IMG/VR virus record: IMGVR_UViG_3300042934_000822
Coordinates: 16,909 to 80,908 of that record
Strand: one strand, 5' to 3'
Source of the DNA: a virus
DNA: 64,000 nt
Of this stretch, positions 1 through 9,170 are shown one piece after another. Position 1 is the stretch's first letter; each line of letters starts with the position of its first letter. Below the pieces are notes generated by a model. The model saw only the letters and a program-made list of their open reading frames with translations, was not told where the DNA came from and ran no database searches. The translations under genes and the position numbers were made by a program.

Positions 1-636
1 GCACAAGCCCACCGGTCTGCAGCATGCCGGTGAGGGTAGGCGCCTTCGTTTCAGGCCCAGAGTTTTCGAAGGGTGACTGCCAATTCTGGGTGATCGAGAC
101 GCTGCTGTTTTCCACCAGCGGGCCATAAACGCCTGCGAACTCTGCTGTGTCAGCGATCCCGTTGGCATCGCACACGAAGATCCTGGCCAGCAGAACCTGG
201 GACAGACTGCCCCAGTCACTGCCCAGATCGTTGTTGAGCCCGCTCAAGCCCAGCGCGCCGCCGGCAGGGCCCTGGATGATGTTGGCTACCGATCCCTTGA
301 TCGTCTCCCCGTTCACCAGAGTGGCGACCTTGCCGCGCACCTCGCTATAGACGTCAGCCACCGTCGTCTTGCCCTTGAACAGGTCGACAACGGTGCCTGA
401 GACCTTCTGGCCAGCGCCCACGATGGCTTTGAGGTTTGCCTCTCCGCCTACCCGGGCAGCGGCAATGTCGGCGGCCGACTCGAGCGTCCCGGTAACCACG
501 CTGGTGCCGACCTTTCCAGAAACGTCAGCCAATGACCCTAGCATTTTGTTGGATGTGGCCCCCAGGTTGACCGGAATGACCCCCTTGATGGAGGCCCCCA
601 CGGTCTTGCCCAGAGCATCGACGCTAAAGTCGGTCA
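1..636 (-). CDS. Hypothetical virion-region protein (partial, C-terminus cut by window edge)
   Basis: The frame stays open from a GTG start at 636 to the left edge of the window (212 codons seen). The start is supported by GGGAAG six bases upstream and by its position five bases after the stop of the preceding gene. The protein begins VTDFSVDALG and is rich in Gly, Val, Ala and Ser, with no cysteine cluster or membrane segment in most of it. It follows the probable core protein and the tail sheath in the same transcription unit, so a head or tail structural role is inferred from position only. I do not recognise a family. Confidence 0.6.
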
Positions 637-640
637 CTGG

Positions 641-1375
641 TTACTTCCCGATGGTTTTCAGGCGGATCCGCATCGACTTGGCACGCTTGCGCTTCGCGGT
701 ACCGGAGAAGGCTTTGCGCTGCATCTTGCGAACAGCGGCTTTCTGGCCGGCACTGAGGCGCACGGCGCCGCCGATGCGTTTCTTCACGCGAACTTTCTTG
801 CCGTCACGGATGGCCAGAACCTTGCGGTAGGTCGCGTCCAGCATCGAGTCATCGTCGCCATGCACGAACTTGTCGACCGCATCCAGCATGGCTTCCTCGC
901 CCTGGGGCATCTTGTCCAGGAGCACGTCATGGACGCGCGCAGCGACGTCGTTGTCGAAGTCCTCGAGCAGGGCGTCGATATCGCCCGAATCGACGCCCTG
1001 GCTCTCCAGGTAGTCGCCTACCAGGTTGGCCACGTCGTTGGCGTAGTCGGCCTCGTCGTCGGTCATGTCCTCGTCGCCCTCGCTGGCGGTACCGACGATC
1101 AGCGCGTAGAGCCGGTCGCCGTAGCCTTCCTCGGAGTCCAGGACGTCCGACTCCGACCACTCCTCGACGACAGCAGCCGCATCCACACGCATCTCATCGG
1201 TGAACACCGACTGGACGTCGTCGAGCATATGCTCGCCTTCACCGGTGCCCGTTCCGGCGCCGTTGGCGTTGTCCATCATGGCGCCGTTGCCCGGCTGAGT
1301 CGGGCTTTGCGGTGCGGCAAATGCAGCTTCCAGGGCGACGCTCGCGCCGATGATGCTGCTCACGTAATTATCCAT
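641..1375 (-). CDS. Probable prohead core/scaffold or internal head protein with protease-site motifs
   Basis: This 244-residue protein is strongly bipolar: residues 40-180 are very acidic (Asp/Glu-rich) and residues 181-244 are very basic (many Lys/Arg). The motif Met-Leu-Asp-(Asp/Ala) occurs at residues 50-53, 163-166 and 178-181, and a Val-Leu-Asp-Ser at 78-81. The last site lies exactly at the acidic/basic junction, so cleavage there would free a basic peptide of about 64 residues that could bind DNA. The start has AAGGGGGGG as ribosome site. It sits downstream of the capsid and sheath genes. No family is recognised; the core/scaffold role is inferred from charge, motif and position. Confidence 0.6.
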   Translation of the reverse strand: MDNYVSSIIGASVALEAAFAAPQSPTQPGNGAMMDNANGAGTGTGEGEHMLDDVQSVFTDEMRVDAAAVVEEWSESDVLDSEEGYGDRLYALIVGTASEGDEDMTDDEADYANDVANLVGDYLESQGVDSGDIDALLEDFDNDVAARVHDVLLDKMPQGEEAMLDAVDKFVHGDDDSMLDATYRKVLAIRDGKKVRVKKRIGGAVRLSAGQKAAVRKMQRKAFSGTAKRKRAKSMRIRLKTIGK

Positions 1376-1384
1376 GGCCCCCCC

Positions 1385-3022
1385 TTAGGGTTTTTCGATG
1401 GTCTGCGAAACGTTGGTGATGCGGTTGGTGCCGTCGTAGCAGATCGAGTACGACACATCCATTTTCTCGAACGGCTGCGACGAGTTCGGCTCGATAACAG
1501 CGACGAAGCACGCCCCGCCCAGCTCCGCGCTTGCACGCAGCCAGCCGGCCGACTGCAGCGACTCGAAGAACTTCTTGATGAACTTGCTCATGCCTTCGAT
1601 GGCTTCGGTCATCGGCTTCTGCAGCCAGCCCTGAGCCGCGGTCGTGACCACGTCGTCGACGTAGGTGGACATTTCAGCAACTGCGATCAGCTTGCTGGCG
1701 CCTTCGGTCTTCGCACCGGTGAGCGAGTCGATCCAGGCGTAAATGCCGCCGGTGCTGTAGTCACGGAAGATCACCGGGTTGATACGGGACTCTGCCAGCA
1801 CTTCCAAGTCGATCTCTTCGTCCAGGTCGAACACCTGCGAAATGTTCGTGCGAGCGACTGCCCAGCCGTCGCCGGCAACTGGACGATTGCGAGGCGCAAT
1901 GCCCTTGGCATTGGTCTGGGCGTTGCGGGCGCAGCGCAGGCCTGCCTGCATGCCCGAGGTACCGAAGATAGCCTTGCCCCCTACCACTGGGTTGTCGGCG
2001 CTCAAGGGCGCCCAGTACGCCTGGCTGTAGAGGCTATCGGTATCGCCGCCCACAGAGCCGTAGAACGCTGCAGCAGCCTCGGGCGACAGGTAACCAGGAA
2101 TATCCCACAGCACCTGACGGTTGATGGAGCTGCCCAGCTTCAGCAGACGCGAGATCAGGGCAACGTTCTCGGTACCGCCGCTGCAGAGATAGGAGTAGGT
2201 CTGCCGCGAACGCTTGAGGCGGTTGATGGCCTTGTCCATGTCACCGTTGGAGTAGACCTGCTCGCCTTCTTCGAAGTACTTGAGCAGCTTGCTCGAGAAC
2301 AGGTCTTTGTTGTCCTTGCGGCCGTAGAACACACAGTCGGCGCCTACGCTCGCGTTTTCTGCGACCGACACGACCTCGAGCACGTCAGTGTTCTGGGCGA
2401 TGACGTCGCCGATGTAGAAGCTTTTCTGGAATTCGTCCAGGGCAGTGACGTCCAGCGAGCCTTTGAAGGGCCCCAGGATCACGCGGTTGTCGATCACGTC
2501 GCGCAGCTGCACAGTGACGATCTTGCTCGGCGCCTTGGAGCCATCAGCGCTGGTTGCGGCATCGGCGTGGATCTCGGCGATGACGCCGTCGCTGAAACAC
2601 TCCAGGTGCTTGAGGGCGATCAGGTAGCCGCCGTTGAGGTCGGTATTCTGATCAGCGAGGGCCCAGACCTCGCCGGCGGCTTTGTCGTTGGCGGCGGTCG
2701 CCACCATCAGCTTGGTGACGGCGCCAGTACCGACCAGGCGGGACACTACGGCTTGAACAGTGCCGGCCTGCAGGGACTCGTAGATGTGCACGGCAGGTTC
2801 GGCCAGCTTGCTCACTGCGAGCGAAACGGCCTGGCCCAGCGTACGCTTGAAGCGACCCTGCCCAACGGCGAAGGCCTTGTCGATGCGCCCGCGCGGGAAT
2901 CGACCGACCAGGGCGATGTTATGGGCGGCCGTGCTGGTGCTGGGCTGCTCGGATTTGTCGCGGATGGTGTTGGTCTGGACGCCAGAGCGCTTGCCGACCG
3001 AACGGGAAATTACTTGGCTCAC
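1385..3022 (-). CDS. Contractile tail sheath protein
   Basis: The 545-residue protein has the layout of a myovirus tail sheath. The C-terminal half carries segments typical of the family, including a RINPVIFRDYSTGG-type stretch (about residues 408-421) followed by a conserved helix and beta-strand domain that packs against neighbouring subunits. The length fits sheath proteins (about 480-660 residues). Its start overlaps the preceding gene by 4 bp (ATGA), so translation is probably coupled. Neighbouring the capsid protein resembles the P1 arrangement of sheath gene 22 beside capsid gene 23. It is the best evidence that the virion has a contractile tail. Confidence 0.8.
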   Translation of the reverse strand: MSQVISRSVGKRSGVQTNTIRDKSEQPSTSTAAHNIALVGRFPRGRIDKAFAVGQGRFKRTLGQAVSLAVSKLAEPAVHIYESLQAGTVQAVVSRLVGTGAVTKLMVATAANDKAAGEVWALADQNTDLNGGYLIALKHLECFSDGVIAEIHADAATSADGSKAPSKIVTVQLRDVIDNRVILGPFKGSLDVTALDEFQKSFYIGDVIAQNTDVLEVVSVAENASVGADCVFYGRKDNKDLFSSKLLKYFEEGEQVYSNGDMDKAINRLKRSRQTYSYLCSGGTENVALISRLLKLGSSINRQVLWDIPGYLSPEAAAAFYGSVGGDTDSLYSQAYWAPLSADNPVVGGKAIFGTSGMQAGLRCARNAQTNAKGIAPRNRPVAGDGWAVARTNISQVFDLDEEIDLEVLAESRINPVIFRDYSTGGIYAWIDSLTGAKTEGASKLIAVAEMSTYVDDVVTTAAQGWLQKPMTEAIEGMSKFIKKFFESLQSAGWLRASAELGGACFVAVIEPNSSQPFEKMDVSYSICYDGTNRITNVSQTIEKP

Positions 3023-3378
3023 TTGGCCTTCTCCTTGGTCGCCTTCGGAGCGGCGACGGGTGCTGGGGCCTGGACATTCGCCGTGCTTTCAACCTCGGAA
3101 GCAGTGACGGTGGCGTAGTCTTCGGCTGTGTTGTTAGTACGGCTGGCGTACTCGCTGAGATCGGTGACCAGGCACCAGGCCTGCTGGAAGCTCTTGAGCT
3201 TCACGCTGTGTGTTTCCCCGGGCTGCAGCGCAGCATTGATCCCGCTCGAGGGGACTACTACCGGCAGAACGTTTTTGTGCTCCAGGTCCACAAGGAAGGG
3301 GAAGTCGCGGTTGGCGACCAGCTTTTCCACCAGCGGGCGCGGGTCATCGCCGGACGTGTGATCAATCTTGATTTGCAT
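3019..3378 (-). CDS. Small structural-region protein, related to the C-terminal domain of its neighbour
   Basis: This protein has 119 residues. The first 80 form a compact domain beginning MQIKIDHTSGD, with the stretch DFPFLVDLEHKN at about residues 26-37; the rest is an Ala/Pro/Lys linker-like tail. The domain resembles the C-terminal domain of the upstream protein (DFPALLDLTNHT and the following pattern of a Gly-turn and hydrophobic strands), so the two look like paralogues. It overlaps the upstream gene by 17 bp and the sheath gene by 4 bp. A neck, tail-tube or decoration role is possible but is not shown by the sequence. Confidence 0.6.
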   Translation of the reverse strand: MQIKIDHTSGDDPRPLVEKLVANRDFPFLVDLEHKNVLPVVVPSSGINAALQPGETHSVKLKSFQQAWCLVTDLSEYASRTNNTAEDYATVTASEVESTANVQAPAPVAAPKATKEKAK

Positions 3379-4189
3379 GGCCTACCTGTACACCTCGAAC
3401 GTTGTCCCACTGATCAAGCCGCGCGTGCCCGCGTAGCGTTTTCTCGAGCTTGAGGTACTGTTGCTCGGTCACCTCGATCTGAATCGAATCACCCGCCTCG
3501 ATCCTTTCGCCCCGCACCACGAAGCGACTTGCCGTGTGGTTGGTCAGGTCCAAAAGGGCTGGGAAGTCACGGATCTCGGGCATCGACCAGCCGCGTTCAC
3601 TGCCCAAAATTACAGGGGCAGCAGCAGCCTCTACTGGCGAGGTTTGCGTGGTTTCCGGACTGGCACCGGCCCGGCTTGCAGTAGGGGCTTTCGCGCCTTT
3701 GCGCGTTGACGCCTTCGCGCTTTCGCCCGTTGGCGCCTTTACGTCTTTGGCGGAAACGGTGCCAGTTGCCGCAGTTACGCCTTCGGTGTCGCCGGCAGGC
3801 GCTGCAGCAGCCACATCATCGGGGCCGTGACTGCCATCACCGGCAGCAGAGCCAGGCCCACTGCCGTCGAGAGAGCTGCCAGCAGCAGCAGCAGCAGCAT
3901 CAGCACCAACGCCATCCCGCTCAGGAACAGCGCCAGCACCAGCACCATTGCGGTCATCAGCGCCATTGGTATCAGAAGGGCCAGCAGCCTGGCTTTCAGC
4001 GTTCGTTTTTTCCGGTCCATGCTCGTCACCCGCGTCGGTGTCATCAGATTTATCGAGGACGCCAGTGGCCAGCTTGTCGCTGGCCTTCTCCTGGGCATTG
4101 GAAGATGACGCGTCGGCGCCATCTTTCCGTTGGCCAGCTGGCGCCGCCTTTCCAGCCTTGGCTTTCGCCGTGGTTGTCTTGGCAGCCAT
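3362..4189 (-). CDS. Low-complexity protein with a C-terminal domain shared with the next gene
   Basis: The 275-residue protein starts with about 185 residues of low-complexity Ala/Lys/Gly/Ser/Asp sequence, including KAPTGESAKA-type repeats near residues 150-175. It ends in an approximately 80-residue domain (from SMPEIRDFPALLD) that resembles the whole folded part of the following protein. The long linker before a small domain suggests a tethered virion accessory protein, but this is inference. The DNA encoding the linker contains GCGCGTT/GCGCC words like those near parA; here they are explained by the Ala/Lys codons. It lies directly after the capsid gene, 9 bp away. Confidence 0.6.
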   Translation of the reverse strand: MAAKTTTAKAKAGKAAPAGQRKDGADASSSNAQEKASDKLATGVLDKSDDTDAGDEHGPEKTNAESQAAGPSDTNGADDRNGAGAGAVPERDGVGADAAAAAAGSSLDGSGPGSAAGDGSHGPDDVAAAAPAGDTEGVTAATGTVSAKDVKAPTGESAKASTRKGAKAPTASRAGASPETTQTSPVEAAAAPVILGSERGWSMPEIRDFPALLDLTNHTASRFVVRGERIEAGDSIQIEVTEQQYLKLEKTLRGHARLDQWDNVRGVQVGHANQD

Positions 4190-4198
4190 GTCGCCCCC

Positions 4199-5881
4199 TT
4201 AATCCACGGCGACGACGTTGCGGATGGTGATCAGTGCACAGCCCATGGCCGATGCCGTGTGCGGGTTGACCTCGGTCAGGTCGCGCTTGAACAGCGCGGC
4301 GCCACTCTTGAGGTCGGGATTTACCGCCAGCGGGATCAGGGTCAGCGGAACCGCGTCGGAGAGCACGATCGGGTTACGCGCCACCTGGGCGGAGCGACCA
4401 ACACAGAGGATCTCGATCTCGGTTTCGGTTTCCTCGACGACGTACGGGGTGTAGTAGACGTCGTATTTGCCTTTGTACTTGCCTACGCGCCAGATGCCGG
4501 CCTTCGCGGATACACCCGACGGCACGAAGTCGGTGGAATCCATCGACAGGAACTGCGCCATGCCGATCGCGCCTACGTACCAGATGTTCAGACCGAACTC
4601 CATGGTGTTGTTGGCAACTTCCTGGTCGACCGTAGCCGCGAACGAACCGAAGTCGCGCCATACGGCCGCCCGGGTTTTGCTGATCAGCTGCTTGCCGGCG
4701 TCGAAGTCATAAACCCGATGGGTGCGCTTGGCGATACGCTTGAGCTTGCGCAGCGATGCGACGTAGCGTTCGGTGGCCACCTGGTTACGCGCTGCCTGGA
4801 CAGCGATGGTCAAGCCATCAGCACCCAGTTCCGCTCGGGTCTGGGAGTTGCTGTCAGGGGTTACCTGCATGAGCACGCGACTCGGCGCGCAGTACAGGCT
4901 GTAGCTCACGGATTTGGTGTTGATGTGCGGCGCCAAGTCTGGCTTGCGCTCGAAGTCGACGAAGGCTTGGACTTCTGGCCAGACGCCGGCCGGCAGGGCC
5001 GGATTGAAATTCACGGTACCCTCACCAGTATCAACGTTGACTTGGCCCGTGATGGAGTAACCCTCATCTTGAGTGCGGGTGTAGTGCCCCGATAGTTGAC
5101 TGACCGAGGAGCCAGTGACGACCTCCTGGCCGACTGGCATGCCATCGACGAAGACCCGAGTGCGACCTTGCAGGATCGGAACTTGAGCGCCAGCACCACC
5201 GATCTGCGCCGTCACCTTGAAGGTACCGGTCTTGCGATCTTCGGCCATGACCAGATCGAGCATACGCTCGGAGCGGGTGTACTCCAGGCCACCACCAGTG
5301 CCATCCAGGATGCGGCCTTTGGTGTAGCCGCCGAAATCGGAGCCGGCAACCGCACTGATGATCGCCAGCTTCGATTCGTTGGAGTTCAGGTCCGAAGGCA
5401 GGTACGCGCCAAAAGGCATGGCCTCGGACAAGCCGCCGGTGATAGCTACCGCGATACGGTTGGCCTGATGGGACAACGGCGTGGACTGGTTGTTGGTGCT
5501 GATGCTGTCCAAGGTCATGCCGCCAGGCAGCACGTTGGTAGCCGTGCCGTCGGCGACATGCTCAGCCTGAGAAATCACTGCATCGATCAACGCCCCGTCA
5601 GGCATGTGGCCGTTGCGATGCTCATAGCGAGCGATGCCGTCCAGCAGGCTGTGCACGGCCCGCGCACGGTCTTTGTCGCCGTCGATCCGATCGAGCAGGC
5701 GAGCCATACGATCAGGCAGCAGCTTGTTGGCGTTGGCGACCGCTTCTTTGATGGTGCTGACAGCCGAACCGCTGATGCTGTCGAGCATGTTCCCGTCTTC
5801 ACGCGCTGCGCCCACCAGGGAGTCGATCCGGGCCTCGGTTTCTTCGAGACCGCGGCCGGGCGCGTAAATATGTCGTGGCAT
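4199..5881 (-). CDS. Major capsid protein precursor
   Basis: The 560-residue protein is called capsid from its length, its place beside the sheath gene behind a late-type promoter, and a C-terminal domain with the look of a T4/P1-type capsid (VWRDFGSFAATVDQE, then a beta-rich segment around KAGIWRVGKYKGK and YYTPYV). The N-terminus carries two putative protease sites, NMLDS (D34) and MTLDS (D125). Cleavage at D125 would remove a charged, helical 125-residue delta-like region and leave about 435 residues. A third MLD (MLDL, around residue 204) lies inside the predicted fold and lacks Ser/Ala after Asp. Start supported by GAGGT nine bases upstream. Confidence 0.75.
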   Translation of the reverse strand: MPRHIYAPGRGLEETEARIDSLVGAAREDGNMLDSISGSAVSTIKEAVANANKLLPDRMARLLDRIDGDKDRARAVHSLLDGIARYEHRNGHMPDGALIDAVISQAEHVADGTATNVLPGGMTLDSISTNNQSTPLSHQANRIAVAITGGLSEAMPFGAYLPSDLNSNESKLAIISAVAGSDFGGYTKGRILDGTGGGLEYTRSERMLDLVMAEDRKTGTFKVTAQIGGAGAQVPILQGRTRVFVDGMPVGQEVVTGSSVSQLSGHYTRTQDEGYSITGQVNVDTGEGTVNFNPALPAGVWPEVQAFVDFERKPDLAPHINTKSVSYSLYCAPSRVLMQVTPDSNSQTRAELGADGLTIAVQAARNQVATERYVASLRKLKRIAKRTHRVYDFDAGKQLISKTRAAVWRDFGSFAATVDQEVANNTMEFGLNIWYVGAIGMAQFLSMDSTDFVPSGVSAKAGIWRVGKYKGKYDVYYTPYVVEETETEIEILCVGRSAQVARNPIVLSDAVPLTLIPLAVNPDLKSGAALFKRDLTEVNPHTASAMGCALITIRNVVAVD

Positions 5882-5939
5882 TCGTATTACCTCGTTGCTG
5901 AATAAAGGCGCCGCCCGCAGTGGTGGCGTTTCAGCAACG

Positions 5940-5982
5940 ATGGTAAAGACCCGAAAAGCCCCGATTTTCGGGGGGTTTGCGC
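5940..5982 (-). promoter_or_regulatory. Putative late promoter of the capsid operon
   Basis: Read on the minus strand: GCGCAAA, 4 bp, the inverted repeat CCGAAAATCGG, 15 bp, then TACCAT as a -10 box. The same parts with the same spacing occur in front of the fibre, portal and other late-type genes. The element lies 59-101 bp before the capsid start. The hairpin potential of the repeat could suggest a terminator, but no T-run follows directly and the spacing is shared between sites. Confidence 0.65.
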
Positions 5983-5990
5983 CGATTTTG

Positions 5991-8900
5991 CTATTTGCGT
6001 AGGACGATCAATCGCGCGTTGGCCGTGGTTTGCGCGAGCAGTGCGTTGTCGGTGAATGTACCGCCTTCCAGAGGTTCGACCTCGGCGCCGTGCTCCTCAA
6101 GCCATTCGCGGAAGGCGACTGCCTTCTGGTCCTTGCCGAAGAACACTCCTTCCCCTGCGATCGCCACCAACGTGCCGCCAGCTGCGAGCATGTCGAAGGC
6201 GTGCATGATGTGCGCGGCATCCCGCCGGTTGCTGAATGGCGGGTTCATCAGGATCGCCGGATATTTCTCGGTCGGGGTGAAGCCGTCGAAGTCGTGGTCG
6301 ACCACCGAATAGCCCTTGGCCGTGAGAATGTCGCGCAGCTGGCTGGAGATTTCGATGACGTCGACCTGGCCACCTTCCGACTTGGCCGCATCGGCCAGGT
6401 TTCCATTGCCGGCGCTGGGCTCGAGTACCCGTGTGCCGCTGCGGATGCCCGCCAGGCGCGCCATACGCTGGGCAACGTGCGCCGGGGTTGGGAAGAAGTC
6501 GATGCCCACCTTCTGCCCTACGATTGCCCGCTCAGCCTTTTTCACCGGGTCTTCCTCTGCCTTCTCCACCAGGAGAGGTATGAGAGCCTGCACTGCTGCC
6601 ACCAGGCCGGCAGTGTCCGTGACGCCCATGCGCGCCAGCCGATCGGCACGCGCAATTGAGTCCATGGGGTCGGCAAGATCCCACCCTTCCTTCACGGTCT
6701 TGAGTTCGGCGTAGCCCTTGCGGGTCAGAGCGATGGTTGTGGAGTCCAGGTTGAAGCGTTCAGGCCCGTTGCCCAGCTTGGCCAAGGCGGCGATCAAGCG
6801 GCTGTTACCCTTGGCGGCCTTCCTGGCAAGCGTGTCAGCGGCGCGGCTGTACCGGTTGCTCCACGACCAGGGCTGTGGGAAGGCCAAGAATCGGAGGTCG
6901 TTGTCTTCGAATGGCCGGCCGCGCCGCGCCGCGCGCCCCTGCCCTCCCAACTTCGCATCGGCATCCCACATGGCCAGGCGCATGAGTCGCTGCAGCTCCT
7001 CGAGCTGGGCGCGGCTCGACAGCTTCGCCAGTGGTCCAGCAGCACCGACCTCAATGGCATCGGCGACTCGGTTGAGGGTCTTGGCCACGGCCTTGCTGGT
7101 TTCGGCTTTCTCGATGGCGTACCCAGCTTCACGGGCCCGCTTGACGGTGTTGGTCTTCCGGCTGGCGCCCAGACTTGAGTCAGCATCACCGATGGCCTTG
7201 TTGGCCACCTGGCGCAGTTTCTCCACCTGGTTGGCCAGCGCCTGCTGGGCACGCTCGGCCGCCAGGCGCTCTGCAGTGGCCTGGGCCTCTGCCTGTTGCT
7301 CAGCACTCATCACCACCGGTGCCGGCGCGGCCTGGATGTGCTCGGTGTCACCGCCCAGGTGCTTCTCCCGGATGAAGTAGCCGCCGTTCATCTTCCAGGT
7401 GTAGGGGTCGATGGCCTTCGCCTCGGCCAGAGACAGGTCAGTGCGAATGATGCCGCGCAGGATCTTGTCCCGTCTGGTCTTGTACTCGATGATCTCCGGT
7501 GCAGGTGCAGGTGCAGGTGCAGGTGCAGGTGCCTCAGGCTGGTCCGTGTCCTGTACCAGGAACAAGTTGAGCACAAGCCGTTCGCCTGTGGAATCAAGGG
7601 TGACAGCGTCTGCGTCCTGTTCTACACTGGAATGGAGCCAATGCCCTGAATAGTAATCAGGGGCACATTGGCTCACTGAGGCGATGACTCCATCGGCCGG
7701 ACGCCCTGAATAGTGATCAGGGGAACTTCCAGTCGAATCGAGCATCGCCTTTTCTTTTGGCGGATCGATCAGCAGGTCGTAATACAGCCGCCCTTTGTCG
7801 TCTTGCTCGATGACCACCCGCACAGCTATAGACTCCCCCGCCAGCATCACCGTGCTGGACAGGTAGAAATAGGCGACGACCGAGCCCTTTTTCTCTGTCT
7901 TGTGATTCTCGCTGCGCTCTGCAACCTGCGCTGTAGAGATGATCTGCGGGATAGCGTGGAGCAGTTTCAGCTTCTTCGGATTGCCGCTGAACGCCAGGCT
8001 TTCCTTGATCCCGCGCTGGCGGATCTCAACCTTCTGGCCAAGCGCCGGGCAGTCGACCATCTGACCACGCAGACTTTCAAGGTGCGCTTTTACCGCCGCT
8101 CGCAGCTCTTTCTTCCCCTCAGGGGTATCAGGAAACTCCCCCAGTTCGAGCCCAGACACTGAAACTGGCTCAGCACCAGGTGCACGCTGGCGCCGCACTC
8201 GTTCGGACAGGTTCTCTTCAGCGTACTGGCGCAGGAACTCCAGATACTGTTCCCGGTGGTTGGCGATCCGGCCCACGGCCGCTTCAAACTCGCCAGCTCG
8301 AATTCCTGCCCAGCCCAAAAAGGCGGCGTTGCCATCCTCGAAAGCAGGTAAAGCCTCCTGGGTGTCCAGAAACGCCTGATAGATAGGATTGGCAGACACG
8401 CCTGCACCTGTTGTGCGCTCGAACTCCTCACGCTGTTCAGCCTCGCGCACATTGCGAATGCGCTCCGTCTCCACCGCCTCGGCTGCGGCACGTTCTGCAG
8501 CCTGCAGACGCTCACGCTCAGGCGCTGCAGCTCGTTCGGCAGCATCTACCTCATTCTGGGCTTTGCGGTCAGCGATTTGCTGCTGCTCCACCTGGTACGC
8601 CTGCACGTCGGCCGCACTGGCTTCCTCGCCGAAGACGGTGCGGAATTTCTCCGGCCCCCACTCCTGGGCCAAGATTCCCTTGAGGTCAACAAGGTCCACC
8701 GCTACCCCGGAGGCACTGCCCTGATAGCTTACAGAGACCCCGCCGCCCATCAGCCCGTGCTCGTAGATCACGGCGCCGCTTGCCAGGGTCTGGGCCCGCG
8801 TCGGCATGAATTCGGCAAGCCGGGCATTAGCCTTGGAGAAGAGGACGCCCTCGGGCATCTGTGTGACCTTGAGCCTGTCAAAGTTGGCTGCCGCGTAGGC

Positions 8901-9170
8901 CGCCATTGCCGCCGGGTTGCTGCCACTGACCAGCACCGCGCCGTTTTTCTGCACCTGTGTGCCTGTGGCCATTACAGCGGAGTCGACGTGCGGCGGCACA
9001 GCGCTGGCGCCCAGCAGCTGGCGCAGCTGCAGCGCTCTGGCGCTTGCCCGAGCCTGTTCCAAGGGGGAAAGCGTCCCCGACTGCAGCTGCTCACGCAGCC
9101 CCAGCAGTTCAGCGACCAGACGCATCTGCTCGATCGGCGCGAGGCTTGGGGGTTGGTTCGAATCAGTCAT
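5991..9170 (-). CDS. Polyvalent Dar-like protein with C-terminal N6-adenine DNA methyltransferase domain
   Basis: The 1059-residue protein has (1) an N-terminal pair of helical repeats ending LREQLQSG and QLRQLLG (about residues 12-55), also found in the next polyvalent protein; (2) a long middle region with coiled coil, a Pro-Ala stretch (residues 547-557) and low-complexity linkers; and (3) a class I methyltransferase domain from about residue 880 with the AdoMet motif LEPSAGNGNL and the catalytic motif NPPF, as in P1 DarB-type enzymes. Putative prohead-protease sites are AMLDS near 476 and TLDS near 525. I infer that it is packaged in the head, injected, and protects phage DNA from restriction. 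It overlaps the upstream gene by 8 bp. Confidence 0.75.
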   Translation of the reverse strand: MTDSNQPPSLAPIEQMRLVAELLGLREQLQSGTLSPLEQARASARALQLRQLLGASAVPPHVDSAVMATGTQVQKNGAVLVSGSNPAAMAAYAAANFDRLKVTQMPEGVLFSKANARLAEFMPTRAQTLASGAVIYEHGLMGGGVSVSYQGSASGVAVDLVDLKGILAQEWGPEKFRTVFGEEASAADVQAYQVEQQQIADRKAQNEVDAAERAAAPERERLQAAERAAAEAVETERIRNVREAEQREEFERTTGAGVSANPIYQAFLDTQEALPAFEDGNAAFLGWAGIRAGEFEAAVGRIANHREQYLEFLRQYAEENLSERVRRQRAPGAEPVSVSGLELGEFPDTPEGKKELRAAVKAHLESLRGQMVDCPALGQKVEIRQRGIKESLAFSGNPKKLKLLHAIPQIISTAQVAERSENHKTEKKGSVVAYFYLSSTVMLAGESIAVRVVIEQDDKGRLYYDLLIDPPKEKAMLDSTGSSPDHYSGRPADGVIASVSQCAPDYYSGHWLHSSVEQDADAVTLDSTGERLVLNLFLVQDTDQPEAPAPAPAPAPAPEIIEYKTRRDKILRGIIRTDLSLAEAKAIDPYTWKMNGGYFIREKHLGGDTEHIQAAPAPVVMSAEQQAEAQATAERLAAERAQQALANQVEKLRQVANKAIGDADSSLGASRKTNTVKRAREAGYAIEKAETSKAVAKTLNRVADAIEVGAAGPLAKLSSRAQLEELQRLMRLAMWDADAKLGGQGRAARRGRPFEDNDLRFLAFPQPWSWSNRYSRAADTLARKAAKGNSRLIAALAKLGNGPERFNLDSTTIALTRKGYAELKTVKEGWDLADPMDSIARADRLARMGVTDTAGLVAAVQALIPLLVEKAEEDPVKKAERAIVGQKVGIDFFPTPAHVAQRMARLAGIRSGTRVLEPSAGNGNLADAAKSEGGQVDVIEISSQLRDILTAKGYSVVDHDFDGFTPTEKYPAILMNPPFSNRRDAAHIMHAFDMLAAGGTLVAIAGEGVFFGKDQKAVAFREWLEEHGAEVEPLEGGTFTDNALLAQTTANARLIVLRK
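7498..7532 (-). repeat. Hexanucleotide tandem repeat coding for a Pro-Ala linker
   Basis: The hexamer GGTGCA (plus strand) is repeated more than five times without change and encodes alternating Pro-Ala in the methyltransferase fusion. It is a likely site of slipped-strand length change, but a 6-bp unit keeps the reading frame. Confidence 0.8.
7644..7722 (-). repeat. Pair of CCCTGA-N7-TCAGGG palindromes inside a gene
   Basis: Two copies of a 19-bp palindromic sequence (CCCTGA, seven bases, TCAGGG) lie at 7644-7662 and 7704-7722, exactly 60 bp apart. They sit in the coding sequence and yield the repeated peptide (H/Y)YSG. The match extends a few bases beyond the arms. They could be a protein-binding site or simply a peptide repeat kept in a linker. 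Confidence 0.6.

Noticed and set aside
860-3118. Long plus-strand frame of 752 codons
   Set aside because: It lies antisense to the core and sheath genes, has no ribosome site, and is made of Val/Gly/Asp/His-rich sequence typical of the reverse complement of high-GC genes.
3670-3740. GCGCGTT/GCGCC words in the 3362-4189 gene as another partition site
   Set aside because: They are explained by Ala/Lys/Pro codon repeats and lack the inverted arms.
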